64,000 bases of DNA, from assembly GCF_035046485.1 (NCBI RefSeq), contig NC_085138.1, positions 272,409,694 through 272,473,693 of the forward strand, given 5' to 3'. Of this stretch, positions 1 to 11,595 are shown in pieces. The notes under the pieces were generated by a model that searched no databases, was not told the DNA's origin, and saw only the letters and a list, made by a program, of their open reading frames with translations. Within the stretch, counting starts at the first letter, position 1; each line of letters starts with the position of its first letter. The translations under genes and the position numbers were made by a program. Source of the stretch: Aedes albopictus. Taxonomy: Eukaryota > Arthropoda > Insecta > Diptera > Culicidae.

Positions 1-353
1 CTCTATGGCGAAGTGCTGATGGAAGACGGAACTTGGAGAAGGCGAATGAATCACGAACTGCATCAGCTGCTGAGAGAACCAACCATCGCCCACACCGCTA
101 AATCGGGAGGCTTCGGTGGGCGGGTCATTTCATCAGGATGTCGAATAGCAACCCGACTAAAATGGTTCTCGAGAGTTATCCGACCGGTTCAAGAAGACGT
201 GGTGCGCTTCGATCTAGGTGGGTCGACCAAGTGGAGGACGATCTGCGGTCCCTACGCAGAGTTCGGAACTGGAGACAAATAGCCATGGACCGAGTGGAAT
301 GGAGACGGCTACTATGTACAGCAGAGGCCACCCAGGTCTTAGTCGGCCGGTGA
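1..353 (+). pseudogene. RTE-like LINE, 3' end of the reverse-transcriptase ORF
   Basis: This is the last ~115 codons of a non-LTR retrotransposon ORF2, cut by the window edge. It is read first in the frame from about 1 to 115 (residues RRRMNHELHQLL) and then, after a frameshift near 115-130, in the frame ending at 351-353 (motif RSRWVDQVEDDLRSL, then DRVEWRRLLCTA). The Arg-rich, WxDQVEDDL and DRxEWRRL blocks are what I associate with the C-termini of RTE-clade LINEs of insects. The same blocks recur at 2664-2873 (minus) and, more diverged, near 35.8-35.96 kb. The clade call is from family memory, not a search. Broken and non-functional. Confidence 0.75.
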
Positions 354-2130
354 GATGAGGTTACAATGGAAGAGCTGCTGTTTGACTGGAACTTTAGTAT
401 GCTGAGACTGTAAAACATAATTACACAGTTGTTGTTTTTCGTAGCTCCAAATGCCATTTTTTCTACGTAGCAATGAAAAACATAAGCCACTTGATAACTT
501 ACATTCTGCTATGTGCATTAATTCCCACTTCGAAGTCCACCTTTGGAACGGTACATCTAAAGCTTTTCCCTTTAATTGATTTACAATGTGCCGAGTGAGA
601 CAGGTCAATCGCAAAATAAAATCAAACGCATTCTGTCATTCGTTCAGACGTAGAGCGAAAAAAAAACACCGTCGGTATTTCTGTTTGATCATTGCGTAAA
701 GTACAAATCGTTTTTCACATGAGCTCACCTCAGCAGAGTTTAGCTTCAGATATTCACAATGTAGCACTATACCAACCCACTTCCAAAGCCATGGCTAGAT
801 GTGTGAAAATGTGTTCTCCGGTCGGTTTCCTCGATTGGTATGTAGAAGAGTCGTTGATCTGGCAAAACACTCCTGCTCACACAAGACAGCTCTACCTACA
901 TACTTCCCGTCGTCGCTGACGACTCCGTGTCGTCGTGCTTCATCGAGTGAGTGTTTTTGGGTCGTTGTAAATTAAATTTGCTCAAACGACACCGAAGGAT
1001 TCTTCCTGGTTTGGTTAGGGATGCTTTGAGGGAGAATCGGTGACGCTCCCAGCCGAAAAACAACCGAACGAACGTTTTTTTCTCGTGTCGTTGTCAGAAA
1101 ATTGGAGAATCATACGAGCAAACATGTCGCCTCGTCATCATGCTTCGCTGAATCTGTGTCAAAGAGGAATGATTTGATGCTGTTGTAAAGGCTGAATCCA
1201 TCCACCAAGTTAGATGGAACATTTCAATAAAATTAAAACAAGCTAGATTTATCTTAAAAAGTGCTATATTGTGTAGTTCTACAAAAAGATGTCTATATTT
1301 TGATAATACTTCATATGAAGATACAAGTTAGAACAACTAACTTTTTCTTTTTTCGTCACTGAGTTCGATACTGATACAAAGCGGATTTTTTTAGGAACAT
1401 TTATAAGTAAACTAGAAACAACTCCGAAAGCGTTTCCGGTGTACATACATAACTTTATTCTCTGATAGCTTCTGTAGGTTTATAAAAAAAATATAAATTT
1501 AATTCAATCCATGAAATTGCGAAGCAATTAACACTTAAAATAGAATTTCTTAAAACCGTTCAGCCAAATCACAGTGAAAATTTGTAGAATTTGAAGACCT
1601 AGGTATAAACAAAATTTACTATAATTTGTATTAGTTTCAACACTTCAAAGCAAAGGAGTTCAATAAATCGTATATTATATCTAAAATTTTCAAATAGAAG
1701 ATAAGACCTTTCAGTGCAACTTTGTTGCTAGGAAAAAAATGGCACCAAAAACCGCTCAACTTTCGGGAGGCAGGGAAGTGATTGTGTTTTCACACTTGAT
1801 AAACGGAAGGAATTGCATGTGTGCGCGGGAGGGTGGATAAATGAAATGAGGGGTGAACGCCGAACGGTATGTATAGCTAGCTAGCTGTGAAGCATCCGAC
1901 GAGAATCCCATTACGGAAAACAAAGGATGAGATTAAGTGGTAATTGGGCGTCGCGATGGGTGCTGTTTTACAATGATGACATTTCGGGGGAAGATTGGTA
2001 GCTTGAAATTTATGGGAAACGATTTATCCGTCGTGGGAGACGCTTCAAGTGGTTGCATTCGAGGTTTATTTGTGTCGGGGGTATGAAAATATTGCAAATG
2101 TGTTTGATTTTTAGGGGTTTTCCACAAAGT
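354..2130. other. No recognised gene
   Basis: Mostly AT-rich sequence with short ORFs only. The ORF at 692-919 has no recognisable domain. I see no repeat boundary or target-site duplication here; it may be host intergenic or intronic DNA. Confidence 0.4.
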
Positions 2131-2131
2131 T

Positions 2132-2450
2132 TTACAAAAATGCTACCAGAGTTTTCTTAAAAACCCAAATTAATCCACCTAGTGGTGATAGTGCCTTTCT
2201 CGTCGAACATGTTATCACAATCTTCCGGCAACGTAAGTCAAAGTGTTTCTGAATCTGAATATTTTTATAGAAAAGCAAGCATTTTATCAGACATCTTTGA
2301 ATTGACTTAAAACTTATTGATTGCACATAGTCCGACATTATGTTCAACGTATAAGCAGGGCTGAAAAATATCAGACTTCTCAGTTGACTGCTTGAGCACT
2401 TTGTTGAGCACCTTCACTAACAACACTGGAGGCTGATCAATATCAAGACG
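2132..2450. repeat. Dispersed mosquito repeat (CCACCTAGTGG / CTTTCTCGTCGAA module)
   Basis: Contains ATTAATCCACCTAGTGGTG followed by AGTGCCTTTCTCGTCGAA, and further on GCTGAAAAATATCAGAC and CTCAGTTGACTGCTT. Both blocks recur in the same order at 11.6-11.7 kb and 12.97-13.02 kb, where a MITE and other sequence separate them. So this is a copy of one dispersed repeat family with two recognisable ends. The class is unknown to me. Confidence 0.6.
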
Positions 2451-2479
2451 ATACTAACAAACTAAGCTATAGCTATATC

Positions 2480-2660
2480 CCATGGGATGAATTAATGAAA
2501 AAATGCAAAGAAGACTCAATTAGGGAATCCTGGGGAAAATTCCATAAAAATTTGCGGAAGGAGTCCACGAAGAAAGCCCTAAAAATCTGATAGTGGCTGC
2601 CTAAGAAGTCCTTTTGAATATCCAAGATGCACCCTTGACAGAATCCTAAGAGAGATCACT
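2480..2660 (+). repeat. Weak copy of the GGAATCC-type degenerate array
   Basis: Short runs such as GGGAATCCTGGGGAAAATTCC and GGAAGGAGTCCACGAAG have the same style as the large arrays at 4.3-7.2 kb and 22.5-26.4 kb, but are strongly decayed. Confidence 0.4.
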
Positions 2661-3228
2661 GAATCAGGCTAAGGCAGGAGTGGCCACTGCTGTACATAGT
2701 AGCCATCTCCATTCCACCCGGTCCATGGCTGTTTGTCTAAAGTGCCGCACTCTGCGTAGGGTCCGCAGATCGTCCTCCACTTGGTCGATCCACCTAGCTC
2801 GCTGCGCACCACGTCTTCTTGTACCGGCCGGATGACTCTCGAGAACCATTTTTGTCGGGTTACTATCCGACATCCTGTTGTATAGTTTCTTGTATAGTTT
2901 CCTCTTAGCTCGTAGGGTATATTTGTATATAATTGTTTCTTTATTGTATTGCCAGTCGAGCTGAGACAGTTGCGTCCACTACCAGGAAGCTCTCCACGAG
3001 CTTTTTTGGTTTAAAAAAAAACTTCGTGTGACGGCGGCAAACTTTGTTCGATCTCTGATTTTTTTTTCTGCTAGTGTCATTGTCGGCGGTCACCAGTGAG
3101 CCCAAGTACACGAAGTCTTCAACCGCCTCGATTTTATCACCGTCGATATAAATTCGGGGTGGCGGACGCGGTGATTTCTCCCTGGCGCCCTTTGCCATCA
3201 TGTACTTTGTCTTCCACATAGTAATAAC

Positions 3229-3938
3229 CAGTCTTGTGCATTATCACCATCATAACACAAAAGAGCCGCAACATCCACATTGCCCTTCTTCCTCCATCAA
3301 CGCTACAGCCGACCGTCTCTATGTTGCTATCGAACACATTCGAGACGAACGCATTGATACGGTGGCTGCCGCCGCCACGCTCTTTCTCTGCAAATCTCTT
3401 GAGTAGCCGAACGCTTCTTAACCGTCGTTCCGACGCAGAGCTATGTCACTCACTGCTGGGTGACTGTCGTCTGAAAATGCCAGGATGGGGGTCAATTTGT
3501 TAAGTAGTATTGCATGGCGCAACAAACACAAACATAGCACGCCCTATGAATAGAATGCAAAGCGTAGAACAAAAACTCGCTTCGGTGTTTCATCGTGTGG
3601 TTCGAAAACAAGAGACGATCGCTGCTGTTGGATGTGGTTGACTCTGCATTGAACGAGGGTTGGCTCGAGTGGCTTTTGCGTGAATCGATTATGTTTTGAT
3701 GGGCTGCGTTTGTCGTATGGGAAGATTCAAAAATTACGTCCATCGTTTTTCGGGATTTCTAGACCCCCCCTCCCCCCTCTGTCACGCAATTTCCCTATAC
3801 CCAATACACGTACTGTCACACTTTTCTAGACCCCCCCCCTCCCCTAAATGTTGGACGTAATTTTTGAACGTTCCCTATGAAGTGATGGTTAGAGCGAGTG
3901 TCATTCGACATTGACCATCCTGAAACTGCACAACCCTG
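3229..3938. mobile_element. hAT-like non-autonomous element (710 bp) with 8-bp TSD
   Basis: Target-site duplication GTAATAAC at 3221-3228 and 3939-3946. Imperfect terminal inverted repeats: left CAGTCTTGTGCA, right TGCACAACCCTG. An 8-bp duplication with CAG-starting termini is the usual hAT signature. It has no transposase. It sits inside the RTE-like fragment and itself holds a smaller inverted-repeat element at 3726-3871. Confidence 0.8.
3726..3871. mobile_element. Small MITE with TTCAAAAATTACGTCCA ends
   Basis: Inverted ends TTCAAAAATTACGTCCA and TGGACGTAATTTTTGAA enclose C-rich tracts with two TTCTAGACCCCCCC motifs. It is nested in the hAT-like element. Related C/G-rich or ACGTAA-containing remnants appear near 9.94-10.08 kb, 51.36-51.45 kb and 52.27-52.34 kb. 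Confidence 0.65.
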
Positions 3939-4289
3939 GTAATAACTAATCCGATTCGCCTGGCTTTACTCTTTAGTCGGATGTACGTTTCCGCCATCGT
4001 CTCAAATTTACGAGCTATAATATCAATATCATCAGCGAAACCAAGCAGCTGAACGGACTTCGTGAAAATCGTCCCACTCGTGTTTATACTCGCTCTCCTT
4101 ATTACACCTTCTAACGCAATGTTGAACAGCATGCACGAAAGACCACCACCTTGCCGTAACCCTCTGCGCGATTCAAAGGGACTCGAGAGTGTCCCTGATA
4201 CTCGCATGAACTTCGCACATCTCTCGGTCCATCGTCGCCTTGATTAATCGTATCAGTTTATCCGGGAATCCGTATTCGTGCATAATCTG

Positions 4290-5533
4290 TCATAGCTGTT
4301 CTAGGAATCATAGAAAAGAAACTCTAAAATAATCTTTAAGGAATCTCAGGAAGACACGGAGGAATCGCAAGAAAAATCAATGTACGAAACGGGGAAGAAG
4401 TCATTGGAAGAAATCCATAAAGAATTCCTCAATAAGTCTGTGGAGGAACCTTTGAAGAAAACCGTAGGGGAATCCGTAAAGGAGTCCCGGAAGAAGTTTC
4501 TGAATAAATACTTAGAGAAATCGCTAAAACAATCCTGCGAAGAATTCCTGTAAGGACTCCTGATGTAATAATAAAAATAATTTGGAGATAAATTCCTAAG
4601 AATACATATAAATTAATTTCTGAGTGGATTGAGGAAGAATCACTATAGAAATCCCCACATAAGCTTTGAGAGGAATACCTAAAAGAATGTCAGAAGAAAT
4701 TCCTAAAGGATTCCCGGTAAGAATATTTGTAAGAATCCCTGAACGAATCTCGGGAGAGGAAACCTGGGAGATATCAATGAAAAAAACCCAGGAGTATTTA
4801 ATCAAAGAAGGATACCCTGAAAAACGTAAAGGAATTTCATAAGAAAACCCAGAAAGAATCGTGGAGTAATGTCTGATGCAGTCTCGGGAATAATCCTTGG
4901 AAAATTCAGACAAAAACGACAAAAATCTCTTAAGCAATCGCAGGAGTAATCCCTAAAAGAATATCGGGAGAAATCCGGAATCAATTGCTAACAGAAAGAA
5001 TGCCTGAAAAACCTCTTACAGAATCTAGGGAAAATCCTTGAAGTAAGAAGAAATCCCCGAAAAATCGAGAATGATCGATAAATGAAATCCGGAAGCAATC
5101 CCGGGAAAATATGTCGGAAAAAATCTATGAAAGAAAGGATGAGAAATCTAAATCTATAAAAGAAATAATGGAAAATGTCACGGAATTTCTTAGAAAACAT
5201 GTCACAACATTTTTCGAATTCCATAATATCCGGTGTGCATTTCCGTCCATGAACATTACTCATCTATAGTGCTGATTTCCTGAGGAAAGATAATTATTTC
5301 ACCGATAAACATTTTTCACTTGAGCCAGTGGAATAAGCAAAAACAAAATGACTTTTTCATAGCATTTCCCATCTCGGATGAAATCTCTGGACGGGTCTCT
5401 GAAGAAATCCAGGAAAAAAAACTCCAGAGGAATCATATTCGAAATCAATGAAGGGATCTCTGAAAATATCTAAGAGATCTCTTTGGAGATTTTTTTTAAG
5501 GAATCACCGTAAGAATGCTGAAGAAAATCCTTA
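4290..5533 (+). repeat. Degenerate 12-15-bp minisatellite array, part 1
   Basis: Long run of variants of GGAATCCCGGAAGAAATC / GGAGTCCC, spaced mostly in multiples of three. Because spacing keeps phase, open frames of 60-110 codons appear on both strands, but they encode only Ile/Ser/Pro/Arg-rich repeats and are not genes. It is interrupted by the hAT-like element at 5542-5960 and continues after it. Confidence 0.8.
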
Positions 5534-5541
5534 AGTAGAAC

Positions 5542-5960
5542 CAGTGAATCAAAATTCAACCATCACGCAACAATAAGGACAATGTCGCAACCTGAATTTG
5601 TTGCGACATTCTACCCAATGCGACTTAAGTTTGTCCCTACTTGAACAGAATAGGACAAAGATCCTGCGCCGCTAGTTTAGAGATTTTTAAGGCTTGCATT
5701 GTGATTTCGAGCGGTAACTTCGAGTCGGTAAACACTGCAACGCTACTGAAAATGTATCATCAAAAAGGTTCGATTTTGGATTGCTAAATATTGCTTATTC
5801 ACGAGTTGAAAAGTGCGCAACAAATTCAGCTTCCGTTGTGTCCGCAACAAAAATTTTCGAGATCATGTCATTATCTGTTACCAGTTGGGATAAAGAGTAA
5901 TCGTCGCGTCTTCTTTGTTGTTTGTTTTGTGTCGCCTTTGTCTGACAATTCTCTTCACTG
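5542..5960. mobile_element. hAT-like MITE (419 bp) with 8-bp TSD
   Basis: Target-site duplication AGTAGAAC at 5534-5541 and 5961-5968. The ends are CAGTGAA and TTCACTG. An internal short inverted repeat surrounds GTCGCAAC / GTTGCGAC near 5584-5612. It was inserted into the pre-existing array, which continues on either side. Confidence 0.8.
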
Positions 5961-5968
5961 AGTAGAAC

Positions 5969-7248
5969 TGAAAAGTCAACCCTGAAAGAAATCCAGCAAA
6001 AATAAATGACGGAATCCTGGAAATGTATCAATGAAGGAATTATAGGAGTTATTCCTGAAGCAAGCCCATAAGAAATCCCTGGAAGAATTCCCGGAGAAAA
6101 CTAAGAAAGAATCCAGGATGCCTTGATTAAATCTCAGGAATGATCCTCGAAAGAACATGTAAGAAATCCCACGAGAAATCAAAATAGGAATCCCGGGAGG
6201 AGCCTATAAAGGACTTCCGAGGGAAATCAATTAAGAAATCTCAAAGGAAAAGCTCAGAAAGAATCCCTGAATTGATCTCGGGACAAATTTCTTAAAGAAT
6301 TCTGGTAGAAATCCATTAAGAAAGATCGGGAAGAATTAATGATAGAAACCCGGGAAAATACCCTAAATATACCGGGAGAAAACCCAGGAAGAATCCTGAA
6401 GGAATCCTCTATGCAGTCTCGGAAACAATCCGTGCAAGAATCCCGGAAAAACTCACGGAAGATACACCTAATGGAATCCCGGAAGAAATGAGTGCAGGAA
6501 TCAAGAAAGATCTCCGGAAGAAATCCCCGAAGAAATCCCGGGATATATTCTTGAAGAAATCTTTGAATGTGTCTTGGGACGAATCTTCAAGGAAATCCTG
6601 GGAGAAATCTATGAAGAAATCACCAGATGAATCAATGAAGGTACGCCGGGAAAAATGTCTTAAGAGGAATCCCGAGACTGCCTCGGGAATAATCCATAAA
6701 AGAATTACAGATGGAATCTCGGAAGGAATCCTGGGAGGAATCGATGAAGTAATCTTGAGAGAAATGTCTGATGGAATGCCGGAGAATATCACAGATAAAA
6801 TCCCGGGATAGATTAATGAAAAATACTCGGAAGTAATTCCCAACGGAACTCCGGAAGAAAAAAAGTCCTGGAGAAAGCCTTGACAAAATCCTGGAGGAAA
6901 AATCCAGGGATCATTGATTAATGATGCAGTCCCGGGAGGAATCTCTGAAAGAGCTCCGAGAAGAATACTTGATGGAAACCCTGGAAACTCTTTAGACCTT
7001 CTTTGGCATTAGGATCATTTTGCTGCTAACGTGATGCAAAGGGAAAGTTAAAAAATTCAATAAAAATTTAATTAATGTACATCGAGTGGTATACCTGGCA
7101 GGATCCCGATAAGAAACTCGGAAGAATTCTGGAGGAACCCCTGATAGAATCCCGGAATTGGTTCCTGGAGGAATCCTAAGAAGAAAACTTGAAGGGATCC
7201 AATAGGAAATCCTAAGTGGAATAACGGGAGGAATTTCACGCGAAGTCC
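5969..7248 (+). repeat. Degenerate 12-15-bp minisatellite array, part 2
   Basis: Continuation of the array with units such as GAATCCCGGAAGAAATC and GGAGGAATC. Open frames within it (for example a 144-codon one on the minus strand, 6409-6843) come from the 3-bp-compatible period. It ends at the TA that flanks the 900-bp TIR element. Confidence 0.8.
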
Positions 7249-7250
7249 TA

Positions 7251-8150
7251 CACACCAAATTTTTTGTTCATGATCCAGCAATTTTTTTTGCTGGAAGCCT
7301 ATCAGCAATACATCGATTTACTGAACTTCAGCAAACATCTCTTTATTTTACTGAAATTCAGCTTTATTGATTGCTGAACGCATTTCAGTAGTTCATTTTT
7401 TGCTGGAAATCAGCACTTCACTCAACCGATTTGACATTTCGCCGAAAATCAGCAAAAAAACATTGCTGAACGCACGCCAGCAATTCATTTTTCGCTGAAC
7501 AACCAGCAACCTGGGTCTTTCTGTCACAAGGTCTGTCATTCCGAAAAGTCAAAACATTGTCGTCTTGTCTCACAGTTCGCGTGCAGTTCGATCGTCTGTT
7601 TTCGAAAAAAGTGAGTTTTTTTGTGGGTTAACTTAAAAATGGATCAAGAACTACAGGCCGTCCTGAAGGATTTAAAACAAAATGAGAGGCCTAAGAGGCC
7701 AGCATATTCGTCTTTTTTGCTTTTGAACGAAGCTTTTGGCGATTACGTAAGCCTAAAATCAGGGTAATTGGAATTTTCCAACTTAAAATCAAAGCCGCTA
7801 TTCCCAAAAAAATAGAATCGCAGCTTTACTGATCATCCAGCAAACTGCAAATTTGCTAGTATACCAGCAAACTTATTTTAGAATCGTTTACTGATTAATC
7901 AGCAAATCTGAATGCGTTTTGCTGATTATTCAGCAATGCATCTGTCAAATCAACTTCGCGTCAAATTGCTGATTAACCAGCAAATTTAATTTCGGATTAC
8001 TGGTTGTTCAGCAAACGATCTGTCAACCGATGACAATTCGTGTTGCTGAATGATCCAGCAAACATTTTATTGCTGATTGAATTGCTGAATTTACAGCACG
8101 CCAAAAATCAGCAAAACTTTGCTGGATTCCAGCAATACAAATTTGGTGTG
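7251..8150 (+). mobile_element. 900-bp TIR element, copy A (TA-flanked, CAGCAA-rich)
   Basis: Begins CACACCAAATTT and ends AAATTTGGTGTG (right end AAATTTGGTGTG at 8139-8150), with TA at 7249-7250 and 8151-8152. The outer parts are densely packed with TTGCTGAANNNTCAGCAA-type palindromes. The central part (about 7510-7770) is not of this style and looks like captured promoter plus first-exon sequence (see the ORF at 7639). Copy B is an almost exact reverse complement. TA target sites suggest a Tc1/mariner-type or similar mover, but no transposase is present. Confidence 0.8.
7639..7767 (+). CDS. Short exon-like ORF carried by the TIR element (copy A)
   Basis: 42 codons beginning MDQELQAVLKDLKQ and ending FGDYVSLKSG then TAA. 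I do not recognise the protein. The reasons to list it are the context of the ATG (ACTTAAAAATGG), a preceding ~120 bp unlike the rest of the element (TTCGCGTGCAGTTCGATCG region near 7577), and a good 5' splice-site match, GTAAGC, at 7747, which would end the exon after GDY. It reads like a captured first exon of a host gene. Translation and host origin are inference; the ORF is short and may be chance. Confidence 0.35.
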   Translation: MDQELQAVLKDLKQNERPKRPAYSSFLLLNEAFGDYVSLKSG

Positions 8151-8172
8151 TACACAGCAGTGGATTTGTGTA
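8151..8172. repeat. 22-bp centre of the 1.8-kb palindrome
   Basis: TACACA...TGTGTA around a short core separates the two 900-bp elements. Both inner TA target sites lie in it. Confidence 0.7.
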
Positions 8173-9072
8173 CACACCAAATTTGTATTGCTGGAATCCA
8201 GCAAAGTTTTGCTGATTTTTGGCGTGCTGTAAATTCAGCAATTCAATCAGCAATAAAATGTTTGCTGGATCATTCAGCAACACGAATTGTCATCGGTTGA
8301 CAGATCGTTTGCTGAACAACCAGTAATCCGAAATTAAATTTGCTGGTTAATCAGCAATTTGACGCGAAGTTGATTTGACAGATGCATTGCTGAATAATCA
8401 GCAAAACGCATTCAGATTTGCTGATTAATCAGTAAACGATTCTAAAATAAGTTTGCTGGTATACTAGCAAATTTGCAGTTTGCTGGATGATCAGTAAAGC
8501 TGCGATTCTATTTTTTTGGGAATAGCGGCTTTGATTTTAAGTTGGAAAATTCCAATTACCCTGATTTTAGGCTTACGTAATCGCCAAAAGCTTCGTTCAA
8601 AAGCAAAAAAGACGAATATGCTGGCCTCTTAGGCCTCTCATTTTGTTTTAAATCCTTCAGGACGGCCTGTAGTTCTTGATCCATTTTTAAGTTAACCCAC
8701 AAAAAAACTCACTTTTTTCGAAAACAGACGATCGAACTGCACGCGAACTGTGAGACAAGACGACAATGTTTTGACTTTTCGGAATGACAGACCTTGTGAC
8801 AGAAAGACCCAGGTTGCTGGTTGTTCAGCGAAAAATGAATTGCTGGCGTGCGTTCAGCAATGTTTTTTTGCTGATTTTCGGCGAAATGTCAAATCGGTTG
8901 AGTGAAGTGCTGATTTCCAGCAAAAAATGAACTACTGAAATGCGTTCAGCAATCAATAAAGCTGAATTTCAGTAAAATAAAGAGATGTTTGCTGAAGTTC
9001 AGTAAATCGATGTATTGCTGATAGGCTTCCAGCAAAAAAAATTGCTGGATCATGAACAAAAAATTTGGTGTG
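8173..9072 (-). mobile_element. 900-bp TIR element, copy B (inverted to copy A)
   Basis: Near-exact reverse complement of copy A: same 900-bp length, same ends, same internal blocks. The mirrored exon-like ORF lies at 8556-8684 on the minus strand. The outer flank is TG rather than TA at 9073-9074. By eye I see almost no differences between the arms, so the pair is young or kept identical. Confidence 0.8.
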
Positions 9073-9089
9073 TGCAGGTTTATTTTTGG

Positions 9090-9480
9090 GAATTATTCTG
9101 AAATTATTTCGATGATTTCTCCGGGAATCCGTTCGGTTTCCCTTCAGATGCGCTCAGAGTATCTTCTTGAGTTTTTTTTTTCAGAAAATTCTACAAGATT
9201 CCTTATTTATTGATCCCGGGGTTCCTGCAGGGATTTCTTCTGGGGTTCCTTCTGGGTTTTTTTTCAGAGTTTTCATAATTCCAAAGTTCCTTCAGGGATT
9301 CCTCTTGGAATTGCTTCCGGAATTTCTTTAGAGATTTTTCCGGGATTCCTTCTTTCTGCATTTCTTCCGATTTTTTTTCCTGATACTGATATTTGTCCAG
9401 ATAATATTCCCGTGATTCTGGCGTGAATCATTTTTTTTATGGGATGGAGGAGATTTAAGGAAAGAATTCGCAAAATTCAT
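9090..9480 (-). repeat. Degenerate array, opposite orientation
   Basis: TTCTCCGGGAATCC, GATTCCTCTTGGAATTGCTTCC and similar units are the reverse-complement style of the array at 4.3-7.2 kb. Confidence 0.7.
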
Positions 9481-9612
9481 GGAAGATTCTAGGAAGGAAT
9501 TTGCAAAATATCAGGAATTAATAAAAATGCATCGTCGTTTAAGGCGAAACTGGAAGCATTTTCTCATTTTTTCGGTTTTTGATGTTTTGTTAAATAACGA
9601 AGCAATATTTCC

Positions 9613-9827
9613 AAAATCGGTTTCCGTGCACATGTAGAGTATGAATCAAGGTATCTTCTGATTTTTTTTAATTGGAAAATGTTTTCCATTTTTGCAGAAA
9701 CCATTTTTTTTTTTGTAAAATTTTGTTCAAAGATGGTTTCTGAAAAAACGAAAAACATTTTCTACTACAAAAAAAAAATCAGAAGGTACCTTGATCCATA
9801 CTCTACATGTGCACGGAAACCGATTTT
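9613..9827. repeat. Long hairpin (MITE-like), ~57-bp arms
   Basis: AAAATCGGTTTCCGTGCACA at the left pairs with TGTGCACGGAAACCGATTTT at the right, and pairing continues through GTAGAGTATG and AATCAGAAGGTACC-type sequence. The arms differ at only a few positions. An AT-rich spacer has its own inverted repeat around GAAACCAT / ATGGTTTC. I found no clear target-site duplication. Confidence 0.7.
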
Positions 9828-9839
9828 GCATATGATTCC

Positions 9840-11590
9840 AAACAAATGTGTTTAAAACATGTACTGGACCTGTATCATGTTTCGTAAACGAAATTATTGC
9901 AATGAACAGCTACATTTTGTAAAAAATAATATATGACCAAATTTAAAAACTTTCAATCCGAGGTTCCAGAAATCTTACGCACCATACAAAAAGTTTTGGA
10001 TTCTCATACAAAAAATCTTACAAGGGGGAGGGGGGATGTCAGAAAATTACTAAAATTTCCTTACGTAATTAATGGACAGCCCCGTATAGCTCTCAAAATT
10101 GTCATACAAAAGAAGCTTGGTTGCGGTACAATTTCTATTATTATTAATTATTATTAATATTTATTAAAGACACTTTACCACTTATGTGGCATTCGTGTCT
10201 GTACAATTTCTAAGTTACTGCTTTACGGATTCCATGAGCATAATTGGTAGAATATTTAAATCGTTGGCACAGCTTAACACTTGTTTTTAACGTGAAGAAA
10301 TCAAAGTCGTTTAAGTCCGTCACTGATATTTCTGTCCATGCCACAAGATACGCTACAACCGAGAGATCCACCAACTTTACGGCCAGCAACGCGGGTGGCC
10401 ATATTTACATCCCATTTTCACTTTTCACGCACCGCCGTTGGAGCTCACGCGTCCACAAGTCCAAATGCCGAGAACGACGGCTGCCCGAAAAATGATAAAT
10501 ATTTATTAGAGAGACAGATTTCAAAATATTCAAATCGTTTGTTTGCATATTGTTCCGAGTTAACGAACGAATTAGCTTGCGATTATTCATTTCGGTCGCT
10601 TCTGTTTCTTCCTTCGCTATGTAGGTACCTACAGAAGCAGTGAAGCTATTGTTTCCCAGTTTCTGTGCAGTTATTGCCTTCGCGTTTCGGTGCTCTCGGC
10701 TCTTTTGGTTTGCGCTCGCAGGCCGCGAGGGAATCACGGTACACTGAACGGAAACCCCATCCCGAAATCGACTGATTTGTCCGACCATCCGCTCCAAATA
10801 ATTAAAATCATGTTTTGGAATGACGAATCAGTCGTATCGTAATCATCCTGAGATCGACTGACGATCATCTCATTCGTGTATGGATCGATGCACGCTATGC
10901 GAATGAACACTGGTAGCAAAGCGAAGGCAACACAGTTGCACCGGTCATATTCATCGATAGCGTAACAAGTCATAATATTCATAATATTCGCGACGTTGAC
11001 AAGTATTGATCGCGTGTGCCATTTTGAAGACATGCCACCTTTTTGAGAAGGGATACCCGCGAGGGTATCCCAACTTCCCAACGCTCTCTTAAAACTCTGT
11101 TTGAAAAGGCAAGCGATGAAATGTTAGTTATCCATCGCTAGAGAAGAAGTTTGCTCAACCATATGGTCGGCATTCCAGATTCATATTGTTGTCATCCAAT
11201 TTTAGGATGACATCATTCGGTCGGTGGGCTATACGGTTTCCGACCAATTGTCGTTAAGGGGCGCAATCGAATCGCTTCTCAGTCGCTTTCGGGCGGGGGT
11301 TTTTGTTCAGTGTAGGTGTGAAATGTCAATATGACAAAGTGATTGTTTGCCCCGGAGGCACTGGGGTGAAAAATTGTGGACGCACTTGAGTGGCAACTGG
11401 CAATTTGACTGGCTGCTACATTCGTGGTTTGGGTCTGGTCAAGTTGGAACTGTGGCCGGTTGCTTCATTAGGATATATAAATAATGAGATGCTGATTGTG
11501 AGTTATATGTTTCGATAGATATCGGAAGGGACGAGATGAGTCCTAATTGAATCGACTCTTATTAAAGTTTTGATTTGTGGAGTTATAATG
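9840..11590. other. No recognised gene
   Basis: Only short overlapping ORFs without domains (10244-10643 plus, 10405-11081 minus). A perfect small hairpin GGGATACCC...GGGTATCCC lies at 11050-11071. The ACGTAATTAATGGACA region near 10.06 kb resembles the C/G-rich MITE at 3.7-3.87 kb. Confidence 0.4.
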
Positions 11591-11595
11591 CAGCA

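Larger units (their letters stand above)
2664..4300 (-). pseudogene. RTE-like LINE ORF2 fragment, split by a hAT-like insertion
   Basis: Read on the minus strand from about 4300 down, the RT palm appears (RLIKATMDREM, SRRGLRQGGGLSCMLFNIALEG, LLGFADDIDIIAR with the catalytic FADD near 4026-4040). The frame is then interrupted at 3938-3229 and resumes with KTKYMMAKG, DFVYLGSLVT and, at 2873-2664, the C-terminal ARWIDQVEDDLRTL block. Removing the insertion and one target-site copy reconnects the ORF at the conserved IGLVI...KTKYM junction, which shows that the LINE was there first. Frameshifts and stops make it a pseudogene. Confidence 0.85.

Noticed and set aside
4290..7248. CRISPR-like regular repeat pattern
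   Set aside because: Units are short, degenerate, without constant repeat plus unique spacer structure, and the genome is eukaryotic.
8023..8300. Two overlapping 86-codon ORFs on opposite strands with nearly the same protein
   Set aside because: They mirror each other across the palindrome centre and encode only the TIR-element repeats.
10244..11081. Overlapping ORFs of 83-130 codons on both strands
   Set aside because: No domain, no start or splice support, frames overlap on opposite strands.
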